64,000 nt of DNA. Origin: Ovoidimarina sp038744785. Lineage in GTDB: Bacteria > Pseudomonadota > Alphaproteobacteria > Rhodobacterales > Rhodobacteraceae. How positions within the stretch are numbered: the first letter of the stretch is position 1; each line of letters begins with the position of its first letter. The translations under genes and the position numbers were made by a program. The stretch lies in the NCBI GenBank assembly GCA_038744785.1, contig JBCDLX010000012.1:74720-138719 (forward strand). Reading direction: 5' to 3'. The notes beneath the pieces were generated by a model. The model was given only the letters and a program-made list of their open reading frames with translations. It ran no database searches and was not told the DNA's origin. This document shows positions 17,447 through 26,216 of this stretch, piece by piece.

Positions 17447-18217
17447 TCAACCAGCCGGGACGCGGCGGGCGTAGACATCCCCGGAGTTCGCCGAATGGCG
17501 AAGATCTTCGATCTGCCGTTTCATCGCCTGTTGATCAAGCCAGTCGGGATACCGAAGCCGGTGCTTTTCGCCGATGCTGATATTGAATTCGTATCGCCCG
17601 ATCGATGACAATCGGTCGATGCACTCCAGGGCTGCAGCCCGCTGAATTGTCGTCATCTCAAAGGACAGACACGGTAAAGCCTTTGACAGTCCATCAAGCA
17701 CGCGCGGCTCGTGGCCTTCGACGTCGATCTTTACAAAGCTTGGCAGTCCGTAGTCCTTGATCAGGGCGTCCAGCGTCGTGATAGGAACACGCAAGCGTTT
17801 ATCCCAAGCCTGATCCTCCCAACCCGGCGCTCCGCGCGCAGCTGCGATGAATTCCGGTGACGCCGACGCAACGGTGGGGTTTGAGGTGTTCAGGAACAGG
17901 TCGATCTCGCCCGTGTGGTTTCCGGCGGCCATTGAAAGTAGCGTCGCCTTGGGACACCGCCGGTAGATCCGCCGGAGCGCCCGAAAGGGCAAGGGTTGCG
18001 GTTCAAGTGCGACAACTCTGGCGCCCAGACGCAGATAGCTGCCGGTTCGGTCCCCGACATGCGCGCCGATGTCAAAGACCAGGCTGCCGGGCTTGACGAA
18101 AGCAGCGTTCAGGCGGTCCATTCGGGCGGTGCGGGCCCGATCACGATAGTAGATGTCGAAGGACCGACGAAGACCACCGAGCGCAGTTGATGCCCCTCGC
18201 CTAACTTGCTCTCTCAT
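17447..18217 (-). CDS. FkbM-family SAM-dependent methyltransferase
   Basis: 256 aa from ATG 18217, preceded by GGAGAG; an in-frame GTG at 18256 is the alternative. The SAM-binding motif is LVFDIGAHVGDRTGSYLRLG near residues 46-65 with the acidic strand end ALEPQP. The FkbM hallmark FVKIDVEGHEPRVLDGL lies near residues 158-174. These enzymes O-methylate sugars or related hydroxyls on natural products and surface glycans. No obvious glycan cluster is adjacent, so the acceptor is unknown. Confidence 0.85.
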   Translation of the reverse strand: MREQVRRGASTALGGLRRSFDIYYRDRARTARMDRLNAAFVKPGSLVFDIGAHVGDRTGSYLRLGARVVALEPQPLPFRALRRIYRRCPKATLLSMAAGNHTGEIDLFLNTSNPTVASASPEFIAAARGAPGWEDQAWDKRLRVPITTLDALIKDYGLPSFVKIDVEGHEPRVLDGLSKALPCLSFEMTTIQRAAALECIDRLSSIGRYEFNISIGEKHRLRYPDWLDQQAMKRQIEDLRHSANSGDVYARRVPAG

Positions 18218-18256
18218 CCGCTCTCCGGTCTTGAAGTGCCGCCGCCCGCAGACCAC

Positions 18257-19153
18257 TCAAAGATGCGCGTGTTTCAGATCTCGCAATGGCCAATCCGCTT
18301 TCGTCGCAGCGCCTTCATAGAGGCTTTCCAAGAAAGAAAGGATGGCACCGGACGGGTCTGTTACCTGACGGGCATCTTCGTACTTTAGGATCGCCAACGC
18401 CCCCTCGTTTTTCTCTGCCCAAAACGCATCTGATGGTCTCAGCGGCACCGTGTTTATCCCGTCGGGTTCGGGATAGGCGTACCCGTAGAACGCGGGTTCC
18501 CGAAACGTATCGTCACCGGGCCAGAAGCCCACAGAGATGACCTCGTGCGAATAGGCCTCTCGGTCCGATTGCGTGCCGCTTTCCAAAGGATGCGCGCGCC
18601 CCGAGAACCGGGTGACAACAAGGTCAAAGGAATGCCAGTAAAGCTGCACCGGGGTCTGCTTGCCGACGAATTGCGCGCGATATATCTCGAAGACGCTGGA
18701 AACCGAACAAAGCGCGCGCCAAAAGTTGGACACGGCCGCTTCATCATATGCGCGTGGCAGTCTGTCTTCGGCAAAGGGTGTCTTGGATTTGTTGTCATAG
18801 GGAACGCCGACAATCTTGACCGAAATCCCAAGCGCATCAAGGCGCGCGAACACAGCATCGTGGAATTCGGCAACGGTCAAACCAGCCACTGCGAAGGCAT
18901 CTTGTCTCCCATCAATTAGGCTGACGATAACCCTGTGGTCGATCATATCGTAGAGGATCTCAAATCCGGTGCCGGAATATGGAATGAGCCCCGTGGTCAG
19001 ACCTCGCACGTGCGGATAAAGCGTGACATGCCACCAATGGTTCAGCTTTGGATGGGTTTTGAGGCGGACCTTCCCAATAATCTGAAGAAACAGGTGCAGA
19101 GTATCCTTGGTGTCGGCCCAATCGGAATACGCCAATGCTGGAAATGTGCTCAT
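18257..19153 (-). CDS. DUF5996 family protein
   Basis: 298 aa from ATG 19153 with AAGGG eight bases upstream. The family's opening is well preserved: a WADTKDTLHLFLQIIGKVRL segment, then NHWWHVTLYPHVRGLTTGLI, IPYSGTGFEI and the DMIDHRVIV strand. A conserved YWHSFDLVVTRFSGR block lies in the C-terminal half. No signal peptide or membrane helix is visible. DUF5996 proteins have no established function. Confidence 0.8.
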   Translation of the reverse strand: MSTFPALAYSDWADTKDTLHLFLQIIGKVRLKTHPKLNHWWHVTLYPHVRGLTTGLIPYSGTGFEILYDMIDHRVIVSLIDGRQDAFAVAGLTVAEFHDAVFARLDALGISVKIVGVPYDNKSKTPFAEDRLPRAYDEAAVSNFWRALCSVSSVFEIYRAQFVGKQTPVQLYWHSFDLVVTRFSGRAHPLESGTQSDREAYSHEVISVGFWPGDDTFREPAFYGYAYPEPDGINTVPLRPSDAFWAEKNEGALAILKYEDARQVTDPSGAILSFLESLYEGAATKADWPLRDLKHAHL

Positions 19154-19381
19154 ATTGTAACCCTTGGATAGCTCCCAATAACATATGCGTCTGCACATCG
19201 ACGGCAAATCGAGAAGCTCTTTCGTGGGGTCCGGTCAACTCGCTCAAACGGGCTTACCCTATAGCGGCGGAACAGCAAAACTCTGGACCGATGAAGTGTC
19301 GCGCACATGGGCGCGGTCAGGTTGGCAAGGTCCTACAATTGGTTTGACTATGTCGTCGCAAAATAAAAGTGCCCCCAGCTT

Positions 19382-19810
19382 TCAGTAGCCAGGATCACTG
19401 CCGGCGTACGCGTTTTGGGAGAGATCTTTGAACAGCTTCTTGAACGCCGCCACCCCAACCTGATCCAGAATGCCATTGTCAACCTGGGAAGCCGGCCAGA
19501 TCCAGGATTTTGCTGGATCATGAAGCATAGCCCACTTCGAAAACAGTCGTTCTGAGCTCTCACCAAAGTACCGCAACTTTACCTCAAGATGCCGGTCATC
19601 CTGCCGAATACGGTCGTAGGTCTCGCCAACTTTGTTGCGGGGTCCTTCCAGTAATTGGATGTACACGTCGTGACGGCAGATAAGTGCTCCGGTGATAGTG
19701 TCGCGCAAGTTGCACCGGCGCGCATCAAGTAGAATGCCGTCGAGCGTCGCTTGGTCGTAGCCAAACGGGCGAGAAGAATAAATGAGCCGGTAGACGTCTG
19801 AAATATCCAT
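19382..19810 (-). CDS. BLUF-domain blue-light photoreceptor
   Basis: 142 aa, a stand-alone flavin (FAD) photosensor of the short BLUF type. The residues of the BLUF photocycle are all there: Tyr11 (RLIYSSRPFG), Asn34 (CNLRDTITGAL), Gln52 (YIQLLEGP), and Trp93 with Met95 in FSKWAMLH. No output domain follows beyond about 45 C-terminal residues, so signalling must go through a partner. I place the start at ATG 19810 because the domain begins at once, although GGGAG sits too close to it. A GTG at 19858 would add 16 residues. Confidence 0.85.
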   Translation of the reverse strand: MDISDVYRLIYSSRPFGYDQATLDGILLDARRCNLRDTITGALICRHDVYIQLLEGPRNKVGETYDRIRQDDRHLEVKLRYFGESSERLFSKWAMLHDPAKSWIWPASQVDNGILDQVGVAAFKKLFKDLSQNAYAGSDPGY

Positions 19811-19938
19811 CTCCCTACAAATCCAGGCTCGTTCAAAGACAGGCGATCCAGGCGACACCCTAAACCACCATTGGGATCTTGAACGAGTACCCGACTCTTC
19901 TCCAGGTTCGTGGAGAATCCGTTGTTGGTTTTGTGGCC

Positions 19939-20283
19939 TTATGCGGCGTTGGTTTCCAGTCTTGATTTCATTGCAAATTCCCGCGGCGTTGGACTTCCGA
20001 CGGATGAATGGGGTCTGCTGCTATTGCAGTCTTCCTTCCGGGTCGCGATCTTCTCGCGGGCCTCGGCTGGTAACGAGAACAGGGTTTCGTTCAAGAGCAC
20101 ATCCCGGAATCTGCCGTTGAAACTTTCCACAAAGGCGGTCTGCATCGGCTTTCTGGGTGCGATGTAGTGCCAGTCGATTTGCGTTTCCTGACACCATCTG
20201 TGCTCCGCCATACTGGTAATTTCGGTCCCGTTGTCGCTGACAATTGTTCTGTGCCTGCCACGCCGCGCCACGACCGCCGTCAA
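19939..20283 (-). pseudogene. IS3-family transposase (OrfB) C-terminal remnant
   Basis: 114 residues of the integrase core of an IS3-family transposase. The second catalytic Asp (IVSDNGTEITSMA) and the Glu (AFVESFNGRFRD) are present, followed by the usual SRPHSSVGSPTPREFA tail. The N-terminal half of OrfB, all of OrfA and the first catalytic Asp are missing, and no convincing terminal inverted repeats flank it. It is therefore a dead fragment marking an old insertion. Confidence 0.85.
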
Positions 20284-20724
20284 TTCTCATGTGACCCGCA
20301 TCCCTGAGAGAGACGTGTCCACGACTAGGCGAGGCTTTGGTGGCTGAAGTTATCGACGATACGGGACCATTCGACTTGGAGAATGTGAATCACTCAGAAC
20401 TCAGAAAGAGGTTTGTTCAGTAGCGTTGGCTCCCAGGTACCAACGGATGCACAATTTTTCTCTATCTGTCAGCACGTTGGCGCACGGGTTTTCCACTGAT
20501 GGAGATTTTTTGCTGCGATCGCGAAGCGGACTTTGCGTCATTGGGGACGAAAGGCAGGTCCGTCCGCTCCTTTCTTTTTCGCAGATCCTGAGATTTCGCT
20601 TTTGTAGAGAATGGCCGATAAGCGGGCTGCAAATTCTGCATCTGGACCATGTGCCCAAGGTCGATAACGGGCCGTTCGCGCGACAGAGGCGCCGAAGAGG
20701 CCAACACTGCCTCACTTCAGAGGT
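20284..20724. other. 441-base stretch without a convincing gene
   Basis: It lies between the IS3 remnant and the LysR stop. Short open frames exist on both strands (for example 81 codons on the minus strand, 20462-20707), but none has a ribosome site, a recognisable motif or Rhodobacteraceae-like codon choice. It probably holds the rest of the degraded mobile element. Confidence 0.5.
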
Positions 20725-21570
20725 TCATAAAATCGCTCGTTTGCAAACGTCAATTAGGTTTGAGACGATCTGGCGCCGATCCATGTTTCTCCAGACGAGG
20801 CTAGTATGGATTTCCATGTCCAAGGCCCTCGCGACTCGTCCGTTGCCCATCTCGACTTGGTTCCAACTGTCCTCGGCGACGACGCAAGGGCCATACCCCG
20901 CCTCGGATAAAAGAAGCGCTCCAAACGCAGTGTCTGCCTCGGCAGCCGGTGGAGAGGCTTGTGCCCCGGGATACCGGCGATTGAATTCACTAATCAGGAC
21001 AGGCGCATCGCTCCTCGGATATTCGACCAGTGGGCGCCCCTGATCCGAGGCGTCGTCACTTTCGATTTGAAGAATTGGACAACTTCGAAGGTAAAGTTCG
21101 GCGAGGCCATCTCGGTGAACTGGCGGGTGGAGCAAAGCAACGTCTAGGCGATCTTCCGCTACCAGCGCCTCCAACCGCACCGTGGTTGTTTCGCGAAGCT
21201 GGACGCGGATTAAAGGGTGCGCGTCTTTAAACCCCTTCAAGACAGGCAGGAGGCAGGTTCTCGCAGAGATCTGTGTAAACCCGATCCGGACACTTTGCCC
21301 GATACCGCGCTCAGCGCCTTTTGCAGCGCTTTCAGCTTCTTCGGCAATTGATACAATGCGCTCCGACGCTTCTGCAAATGCGGTGCCAGCGGCTGTCAGT
21401 CTCGCTCCGAACCTTCCGCGCTCGAACAGGCGAACATTGAGCTCGTCTTCCAAGCGCCTAATCCGAGCGGTGAGCGCGGGTTGTGAGATGTCGAGCGTTG
21501 ACGCGGCGCGTGCGAAATTGCCTTCTTGGCGGATCGCGAGAACGCATTGATAGTCGAGGATCGCGGCCAT
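20725..21570 (-). CDS. LysR-family transcriptional regulator
   Basis: 281 aa from ATG 21570; upstream in-frame codons are not family-like. The winged helix-turn-helix covers about residues 1-60 (GNFARAASTLDISQPALTAR, RIRRLEDELNVRLFERG). A LysR substrate-binding domain follows from about residue 85 (SVRIGFTQISARTCLLPVLK). It is divergent from the beta-propeller gene at 21676 with a 105-base gap, the classic LysR layout, so it probably controls that gene and the MBL gene behind it. The inducer is unknown. Confidence 0.88.
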   Translation of the reverse strand: MAAILDYQCVLAIRQEGNFARAASTLDISQPALTARIRRLEDELNVRLFERGRFGARLTAAGTAFAEASERIVSIAEEAESAAKGAERGIGQSVRIGFTQISARTCLLPVLKGFKDAHPLIRVQLRETTTVRLEALVAEDRLDVALLHPPVHRDGLAELYLRSCPILQIESDDASDQGRPLVEYPRSDAPVLISEFNRRYPGAQASPPAAEADTAFGALLLSEAGYGPCVVAEDSWNQVEMGNGRVARALDMEIHTSLVWRNMDRRQIVSNLIDVCKRAIL

Positions 21571-21591
21571 TTGATAACCATAGTTTATTGA
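21571..21591. promoter_or_regulatory. Candidate LysR-type binding site
   Basis: TTGATAACCATAGTTTATTGA is an imperfect dyad with ATAA/TTAT arms of LysR T-N11-A style. It abuts the LysR start codon and lies about 85 bases from the divergent beta-propeller gene. The position fits autoregulation. Symmetry and context are the only support. Confidence 0.3.
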
Positions 21592-21675
21592 ATTACTCAA
21601 ATACTTAGGTTTTTGCGCGCGAATTCCAGGCCAGATTGCTCCGGTGAACCAAAACTCATCGGGAGCACCAAATTT

Positions 21676-23001
21676 ATGAAACACCCCTTTCTGATCATGG
21701 CATCAACCTGCGCTACTGTCGTGTTTGCAACGCAATCCTTTGCGCAAGAAACGCCACCGGATTTCCAGGGCCGGTATATCGCTGCAATCTCCGACGGGGA
21801 TATGCGTGCCTTTGCCTATATTGACGGCGACCTGGGCGAGCCGCGCGGACTGGACGCGCTGAACATGATACCGCTTCCCCTCAACGCTGATCAGCAGGTT
21901 GCTGTAATCGAAGTCCCCAATACGGTGATCAACCCGGTCTACTCGATTGCCAATAGCCCGGATGGCTCGACCATCTTCGTAGCAGAGACGCATACGCAAC
22001 GCGAAGACGGCGACCAGACGATCATGGACTTGCAGCCGGGCACGGTGCTGCGCGCGGTGGACGTGACCGATCCGTCGGCGCCGCGCGTAATCGACAGCAT
22101 CGATGTCGGTGTTGGTCCCCAAGGTGTTTCCGTCAGCCCTGACGGGGGCACTTTGGTCATTGCGACCAAAGCGGCATCTGAGCCTTTGGTCTTTGTGCGC
22201 TGGCAAGATGGTCAATTCGGTGACGTCCAACGTTTTGGCCTCGGAGAGATCGAGGCCATGCCAGAATTGCCCGACCAAGGCCTCCTGCCGCACCATGCCG
22301 AGTGGCATCCGAACGCGGACATCATCGCAGTCACGTTGCAGTTACGGGGTCAAGTTCGATTCTTCCAAGTCGAACGATCCGAGGAAGGGCGCGTCACAGA
22401 CTTTACGGCCTGGGGCAACCCGGTGGTGCCTAGCAAATGGCCGATGTCGGGCAAGTTCTCGCGTGACGGGCGTTTCTTTGTAACCAATGATCTGCAATGG
22501 GGCCCTGACGTGCGCGGGTTTTATTTGAACGCTCCTCCCTCGCAGCTCACATCGATTGAGCTGGCACCGCTCGATGCGGAATCGCCGCAGCATTTCGTGG
22601 TGGGCGGCGTGTCATTGCCGCGTCATGCAGAAAGCATCGCCTTCTCCAATGCAGGTGATCTCATCGCCACGGTCAATATTGGACAGACCTGGCCTGGTGG
22701 AGACGCAGTTGAAGCAACCCTGTCGACGGTATCACTTGTTGAATTTGATCCTCAATTTGGCCAGCAGACGGTCTTGGGATCCTGGGAGTTCGAAGGCGAT
22801 CTCCCGGAGGGTGTGGCGTTTGATGCCTCTGATCGCTTCATCGCTTTTGGCGTATTCGAGTATGCGGGTCCAGAACCGCGCGCCAGCGATCTTCAGATCT
22901 GGGAAGTGGTCACCAACGACGATGGATCGCGCGGGCTCACTGATACAGGGTACCGCATTCCAACGGGACCGGGGGCGCATTCCCTGGTCGTCGTAAACTG
23001 A
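21676..23001 (+). CDS. Exported beta-propeller protein (YncE/lactonase-like)
   Basis: 441 aa from ATG 21676. The Sec signal at residues 1-24 (KHPFLIMASTCATVVFATQS, cut before QETPP) is distinct. The body is built of propeller blades with recurrent motifs such as SIANSPDGSTIFVAETHT, VDVGVGPQGVSVSPDGGTLV, KFSRDGRFFVTNDLQWGPDV and AESIAFSNAGDLIATV. This is the YVTN/YncE type of seven-bladed periplasmic propeller. No catalytic set for lactonase activity can be assigned. An MBL hydrolase follows 81 bases downstream in the same direction. Confidence 0.75.
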   Translation: MKHPFLIMASTCATVVFATQSFAQETPPDFQGRYIAAISDGDMRAFAYIDGDLGEPRGLDALNMIPLPLNADQQVAVIEVPNTVINPVYSIANSPDGSTIFVAETHTQREDGDQTIMDLQPGTVLRAVDVTDPSAPRVIDSIDVGVGPQGVSVSPDGGTLVIATKAASEPLVFVRWQDGQFGDVQRFGLGEIEAMPELPDQGLLPHHAEWHPNADIIAVTLQLRGQVRFFQVERSEEGRVTDFTAWGNPVVPSKWPMSGKFSRDGRFFVTNDLQWGPDVRGFYLNAPPSQLTSIELAPLDAESPQHFVVGGVSLPRHAESIAFSNAGDLIATVNIGQTWPGGDAVEATLSTVSLVEFDPQFGQQTVLGSWEFEGDLPEGVAFDASDRFIAFGVFEYAGPEPRASDLQIWEVVTNDDGSRGLTDTGYRIPTGPGAHSLVVVN

Positions 23002-23023
23002 CCACATCCTTGGGTAACGATTG

Positions 23024-23045
23024 CCTCACCGGGGTTCCGGTGGGG
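23024..23045 (+). other. Intergenic hairpin between beta-propeller and MBL genes
   Basis: CACCGG-GGTT-CCGGTG extends by flanking C/G pairs (one T-G wobble) to about nine base pairs. There is no T tract after it, so it may be an mRNA-stabilising or attenuating structure instead of a full terminator. Confidence 0.35.
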
Positions 23046-23082
23046 CGTTCTGCCCCCGCAACCAGAGAAGACCAATTGTGCT

Positions 23083-23784
23083 ATGAAGTTTGTCAAAATC
23101 ACAGGCGGCGTGTTCCGTGCCACGCGGCGGGGCGTGAATGTTTACTTGTGGGTTCAAGAAACCGAAGCACTTGTCTTTGATACCGGGGAGCCGGGCTTTG
23201 CAAGACCGCTTGCGCGCGCATTGGATCGGTGTCCACTAGTCCGCGCCATCCTGCTGACGCATTGCCACTATGATCATGCTGGGAGTGCGGCCGCATTGTC
23301 CAAAGATTTGGATGTCCCAGTTTTTGCGTCGGGTGACGACGCGGCCTTGCTCCGCCAAGGGGCGTGGCGGCGAAACAGCGTGCCGTCGCCAACGGTTTTG
23401 GGACACGTCCTAACCCGTTTGGTCGCGCGCAGATATCCCGAGCACATTGATCCCATAGAGCGTCTGGAGCCCCTTGCCTCTCTGAACACAGCGCTTGGCG
23501 TCGAGATTGAAACCCTCTCTTTGCCCGGCCATTGCGCGGGTCAAGTCGCCTATTGTTTGCCGCTTGATCGAGAAAGGCGCGCTTGGATTGTTGGCGATGT
23601 CATCATGACGATCGCTGGCCTCCGAGAGCCGATCCTCTACGAAGACCGTGCCGTTGGTCTGGCCTCCATTCGAAAACTGGCGGGCAAAGTGCAACCGGGC
23701 GATGTCATCTGCCCAGGACACGGGCCCGAGCTACTTGTGACCCGAAAGGTGATCGACAGGCTTGAACGGCTGGCGCGCGGGTAA
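23083..23784 (+). CDS. Metallo-beta-lactamase-fold hydrolase
   Basis: 233 aa. The zinc site is HCHYDH near residues 65-70, preceded by ILLT. A third His lies in LPGHCAGQ, the bridging Asp is in AWIVGDVIM, and a last His is in CPGHGPELLVTR. There is no signal peptide, so it is probably cytoplasmic. It shares little beyond the motif with the MBL protein at 5821. It follows the exported propeller gene and probably belongs to the LysR-controlled unit. The substrate is not deducible. Confidence 0.82.
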   Translation: MKFVKITGGVFRATRRGVNVYLWVQETEALVFDTGEPGFARPLARALDRCPLVRAILLTHCHYDHAGSAAALSKDLDVPVFASGDDAALLRQGAWRRNSVPSPTVLGHVLTRLVARRYPEHIDPIERLEPLASLNTALGVEIETLSLPGHCAGQVAYCLPLDRERRAWIVGDVIMTIAGLREPILYEDRAVGLASIRKLAGKVQPGDVICPGHGPELLVTRKVIDRLERLARG

Positions 23785-23789
23785 GTGGC

Positions 23790-24326
23790 TCAGTTGCGAA
23801 CTTTGGCCGTGGGAAGCATTCTTCTAAGCACCGGCTTTCCGTCCAGTTTCGAATGAAAACGCGCAGCCAGAACATGAAGAAGTATCAGCGCGCCCAGCAA
23901 GAGACCCGCTGAGCTATGCAAAAGCGATGCCGTCTGTGCGAGCGCAGGGTTGAAGGGAAGGCCGGGCAGGCTCACGATGCCAAAGAGGCGCAGGTCGAAC
24001 CCCAAGAGCGCGAGATGCGCGTAGCCAATCACCGGGAGCACGCATAGCAGGACATAGAGGGTAAGGTGCATCGACCGGGCAGCGCGCCTCACAAACGGCC
24101 TCGTGGGCGCCAGCGATACGTTTGACCATTGGCGCACGCCAAATCGGAGCAGTGTCACGCCGAGTATCAGGGCACCGAGCGAAATATGCGCTTGAATGAG
24201 CACTTCTGACAGCACCGGATAAACCTCGTAGACCGCTCTGTTGAGCAAAACAAAGCTCAATTGAACAAGCACCAAAAATGCCGTGAACCAATGGAGCCAG
24301 CGCATCAATGGCGGATATGGGGCCAT
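23790..24326 (-). CDS. Cytochrome b561-family membrane protein
   Basis: 178 aa from ATG 24326, overlapping the preceding TGA by one base (TGATG). Four membrane helices are visible, with His residues placed for two b hemes: WLHWFTAF in helix 1, IQAHISLGALILG in helix 2, MHLTLYVLLC in helix 3, and LLHSSAG and LHVLAARFH in helix 4. The protein would pass electrons across the inner membrane. Coupling to the P460-type cytochrome gene suggests it is that protein's membrane partner. Confidence 0.85.
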   Translation of the reverse strand: MAPYPPLMRWLHWFTAFLVLVQLSFVLLNRAVYEVYPVLSEVLIQAHISLGALILGVTLLRFGVRQWSNVSLAPTRPFVRRAARSMHLTLYVLLCVLPVIGYAHLALLGFDLRLFGIVSLPGLPFNPALAQTASLLHSSAGLLLGALILLHVLAARFHSKLDGKPVLRRMLPTAKVRN

Positions 24327-24829
24327 CACTCGCTTGCAGTGACGGTATAGGTGCTGAGAGCACAGGGACGCCGCCCATTCCGATCACAGGTGAGGGTGAT
24401 TTCGCCCAAATGCGGCGCTGCATCCAATGCGGGTTTAGTAAAGGTAAAGTCCGTTTCAGCGGCGCGGGTGTGACAAGACAAGCAGGACGCTTGCGGTCGC
24501 GTTTCAAGCCGCACCTCTCCCTGTCCATTGAATGACCCATACGTCCAACGACCATCCACCTTCTGCTTGTGAAAAACGGTGCCGAGCTCGCCAGGGCGAT
24601 AGTACGTTTCCATTAAAATGCGCGTCCCATCGGGAAGCGGTTGACCAGATTGCGCAGCCTCGAGCACTTCCGGCGTTGTCAGCATTCGCCGATAGGTCCC
24701 GTCGGTGCGGTCAACTTTTGCATACACCTTGAAAACCGAACCGTACCGATCCGTAGGCTTCAGATCCTGAGCCCAAACCAGCGTTGCGGCAAATGCAAAG
24801 ACCGGAATTGTGAAAAGCCAGCGATTCAT
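24326..24829 (-). CDS. Cytochrome P460-family periplasmic protein
   Basis: 167 aa from ATG 24829. The Sec signal at residues 1-21 ends in LVWAQ. One c-type heme site CLSCH lies near residue 122. The P460 domain shape is present (YGSVFKVYAKVDRTDGTYRR, TRILMETYYRPGE, RWTYGSFNGQGEV). In true P460 enzymes a Lys or Tyr cross-links to the heme and the enzyme oxidises hydroxylamine; I cannot confirm the cross-linking residue here. It probably passes electrons to the b561 protein encoded next. Confidence 0.8.
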   Translation of the reverse strand: MNRWLFTIPVFAFAATLVWAQDLKPTDRYGSVFKVYAKVDRTDGTYRRMLTTPEVLEAAQSGQPLPDGTRILMETYYRPGELGTVFHKQKVDGRWTYGSFNGQGEVRLETRPQASCLSCHTRAAETDFTFTKPALDAAPHLGEITLTCDRNGRRPCALSTYTVTASE

Positions 24830-25394
24830 TTGACCCCATCTGTGAACATGATCCGCCGTGCTGATACGATGCACAGCTAGTCACAAGGTGGGTCGATGCC
24901 ATGAGATTTCGACGCCGCATTATGATAAGTTCGATAACCAAGTGTTATCGAAAACGCACCAAGATTCGAGAGATATGATGCCCGGAGACGCCTTTCGTTC
25001 GTTGAGCTTTGATCTCAGGTGTCGAAGCGTGTTTGGTCAGCCGCCATTAGTCAATATCCGTTTTTGGGAAGCCGATGTGCAGCAGCGGACGGCTTGGTCA
25101 CAGTCCGCTATGGGCCGTGAGTGACGACAACGCCAGCCTACGTCGTGGAGATGCTGCAGCGCCTCTGAGATCCGCTAGGAGCCCAAAGTCACCGAGTTCG
25201 CGCACGCAGCACAAGTAACTTGTCAGCCCGTACACTGGCAGCAACCGATGCGTTCTTTCGACAAGCATCCACCAAAGACGAGTGAACACAAAGTGTCCAG
25301 ATCTTTGCGACCGAGTGTCCACTTGTTTAAAAACAATCAACAGTATCAGATCGCTTTGGGTAGTGAAGAGAGCAGCACATGTGCGAGGGGCAAT
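24830..25394. other. 565-base non-coding region upstream of P460/b561 and LuxR genes
   Basis: No gene is supported on either strand. The stretch holds the divergent promoters of the P460 gene and the LuxR gene and the perfect palindrome at 24930-24952. An ATG-started extension of the LuxR frame begins at 25248 but has no ribosome site and would prepend an unusual 49-residue polar tail. Confidence 0.5.
24930..24952. promoter_or_regulatory. Perfect 9-base-arm palindrome TTCGATAAC-N5-GTTATCGAA
   Basis: The two 9-base arms are exact reverse complements around CAAGT. The site is about 100 bases upstream of the P460 start. It could be an operator for a dimeric regulator or an RNA hairpin; its AT-rich arms and the absence of a T tract favour an operator. 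It does not match the FNR/NnrR or NsrR consensus as I know them. Confidence 0.45.
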
Positions 25395-26120
25395 GTGGGT
25401 CAACGACTAATTGATTTCGCGAATAGCATTATGGACTTGTCCGGAGCCGAGGCCTGGGTCGCAACCACAGAGTTCATGGAGAATTTTGGTTTTTCCGGCT
25501 GTGTGTATGGAAGGAGGGTTCTGGATCGGACTCCAACCGAAGACGACATTCGGTTCTCAAACCAAATGTTGGGTTGGAGAGACGCTTACATGGAACACAA
25601 GGACTACGAACGGGACCCGCTTTTCATCTATGCTCCTGACATGCCGGTTACATTCTTCACGGGAGCGGCATTTGTAGAAGACTACCCCTATCTCCAACAG
25701 GAAGATTTGGCGGTGATACGCCGCGCGGAAACATACGGCATTACTAGCGGGATAGCGTTGAAACTGAGTGACGGGAGCAATGGTGTTCTAAAAGGTTGGA
25801 ACCTATTGGGTCAGCACGAAAAGAGCGAAATGATCAAGTTGCATGCTGACAGTGGAAGCCTTCTGCTCACTTGTGCTGCATTGGCCGATCAACGGATACG
25901 TCTCGGTGAAACCCAAAAAGCGACCTCACTTTCAAGCCGTGAAGTCGATTGTTTGTCCCTTCTGGCGAGTGGTTTGCGCAATGATCAAATTGGTGATCGT
26001 CTCAATATCAAGCCGGTGACCGTCGAAATGCACCTACGAAACGCACGAACAAAACTCGATGCCAGAACACGAGAACAGGCGCTGGCGATTGCGATTTCCA
26101 CAGGTATGGTCATTCTCTGA
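25395..26120 (+). CDS. LuxR-family regulator with autoinducer-binding domain (LuxR solo)
   Basis: 241 aa from a GTG at 25395 with GAGGGG a few bases upstream; this gives the normal LuxR length. ATG 25248 would make it 290 aa. The N-terminal autoinducer-binding domain keeps key acyl-homoserine-lactone contacts (W and Y in GWRDAYMEHKDYERDP, then the Asp-Pro pair). The second Trp is replaced by Phe (TFFTG). The C-terminal LuxR helix-turn-helix (LSSREVDCLSLLASGLRNDQ to VEMHLRNARTKLDA) is complete. No luxI-type synthase lies in the window, so it is an orphan receptor here. Confidence 0.82.
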   Translation: MGQRLIDFANSIMDLSGAEAWVATTEFMENFGFSGCVYGRRVLDRTPTEDDIRFSNQMLGWRDAYMEHKDYERDPLFIYAPDMPVTFFTGAAFVEDYPYLQQEDLAVIRRAETYGITSGIALKLSDGSNGVLKGWNLLGQHEKSEMIKLHADSGSLLLTCAALADQRIRLGETQKATSLSSREVDCLSLLASGLRNDQIGDRLNIKPVTVEMHLRNARTKLDARTREQALAIAISTGMVIL

Positions 26121-26216
26121 CCTGCGAAAGCGGCCTCACCTAAGGAAATCCATAGGTTGTCGTAACTTAGAGCAAATCTTAACGTCCCTTCTAGTTCGCG
26201 GTGGCGGTGCAGAAAC

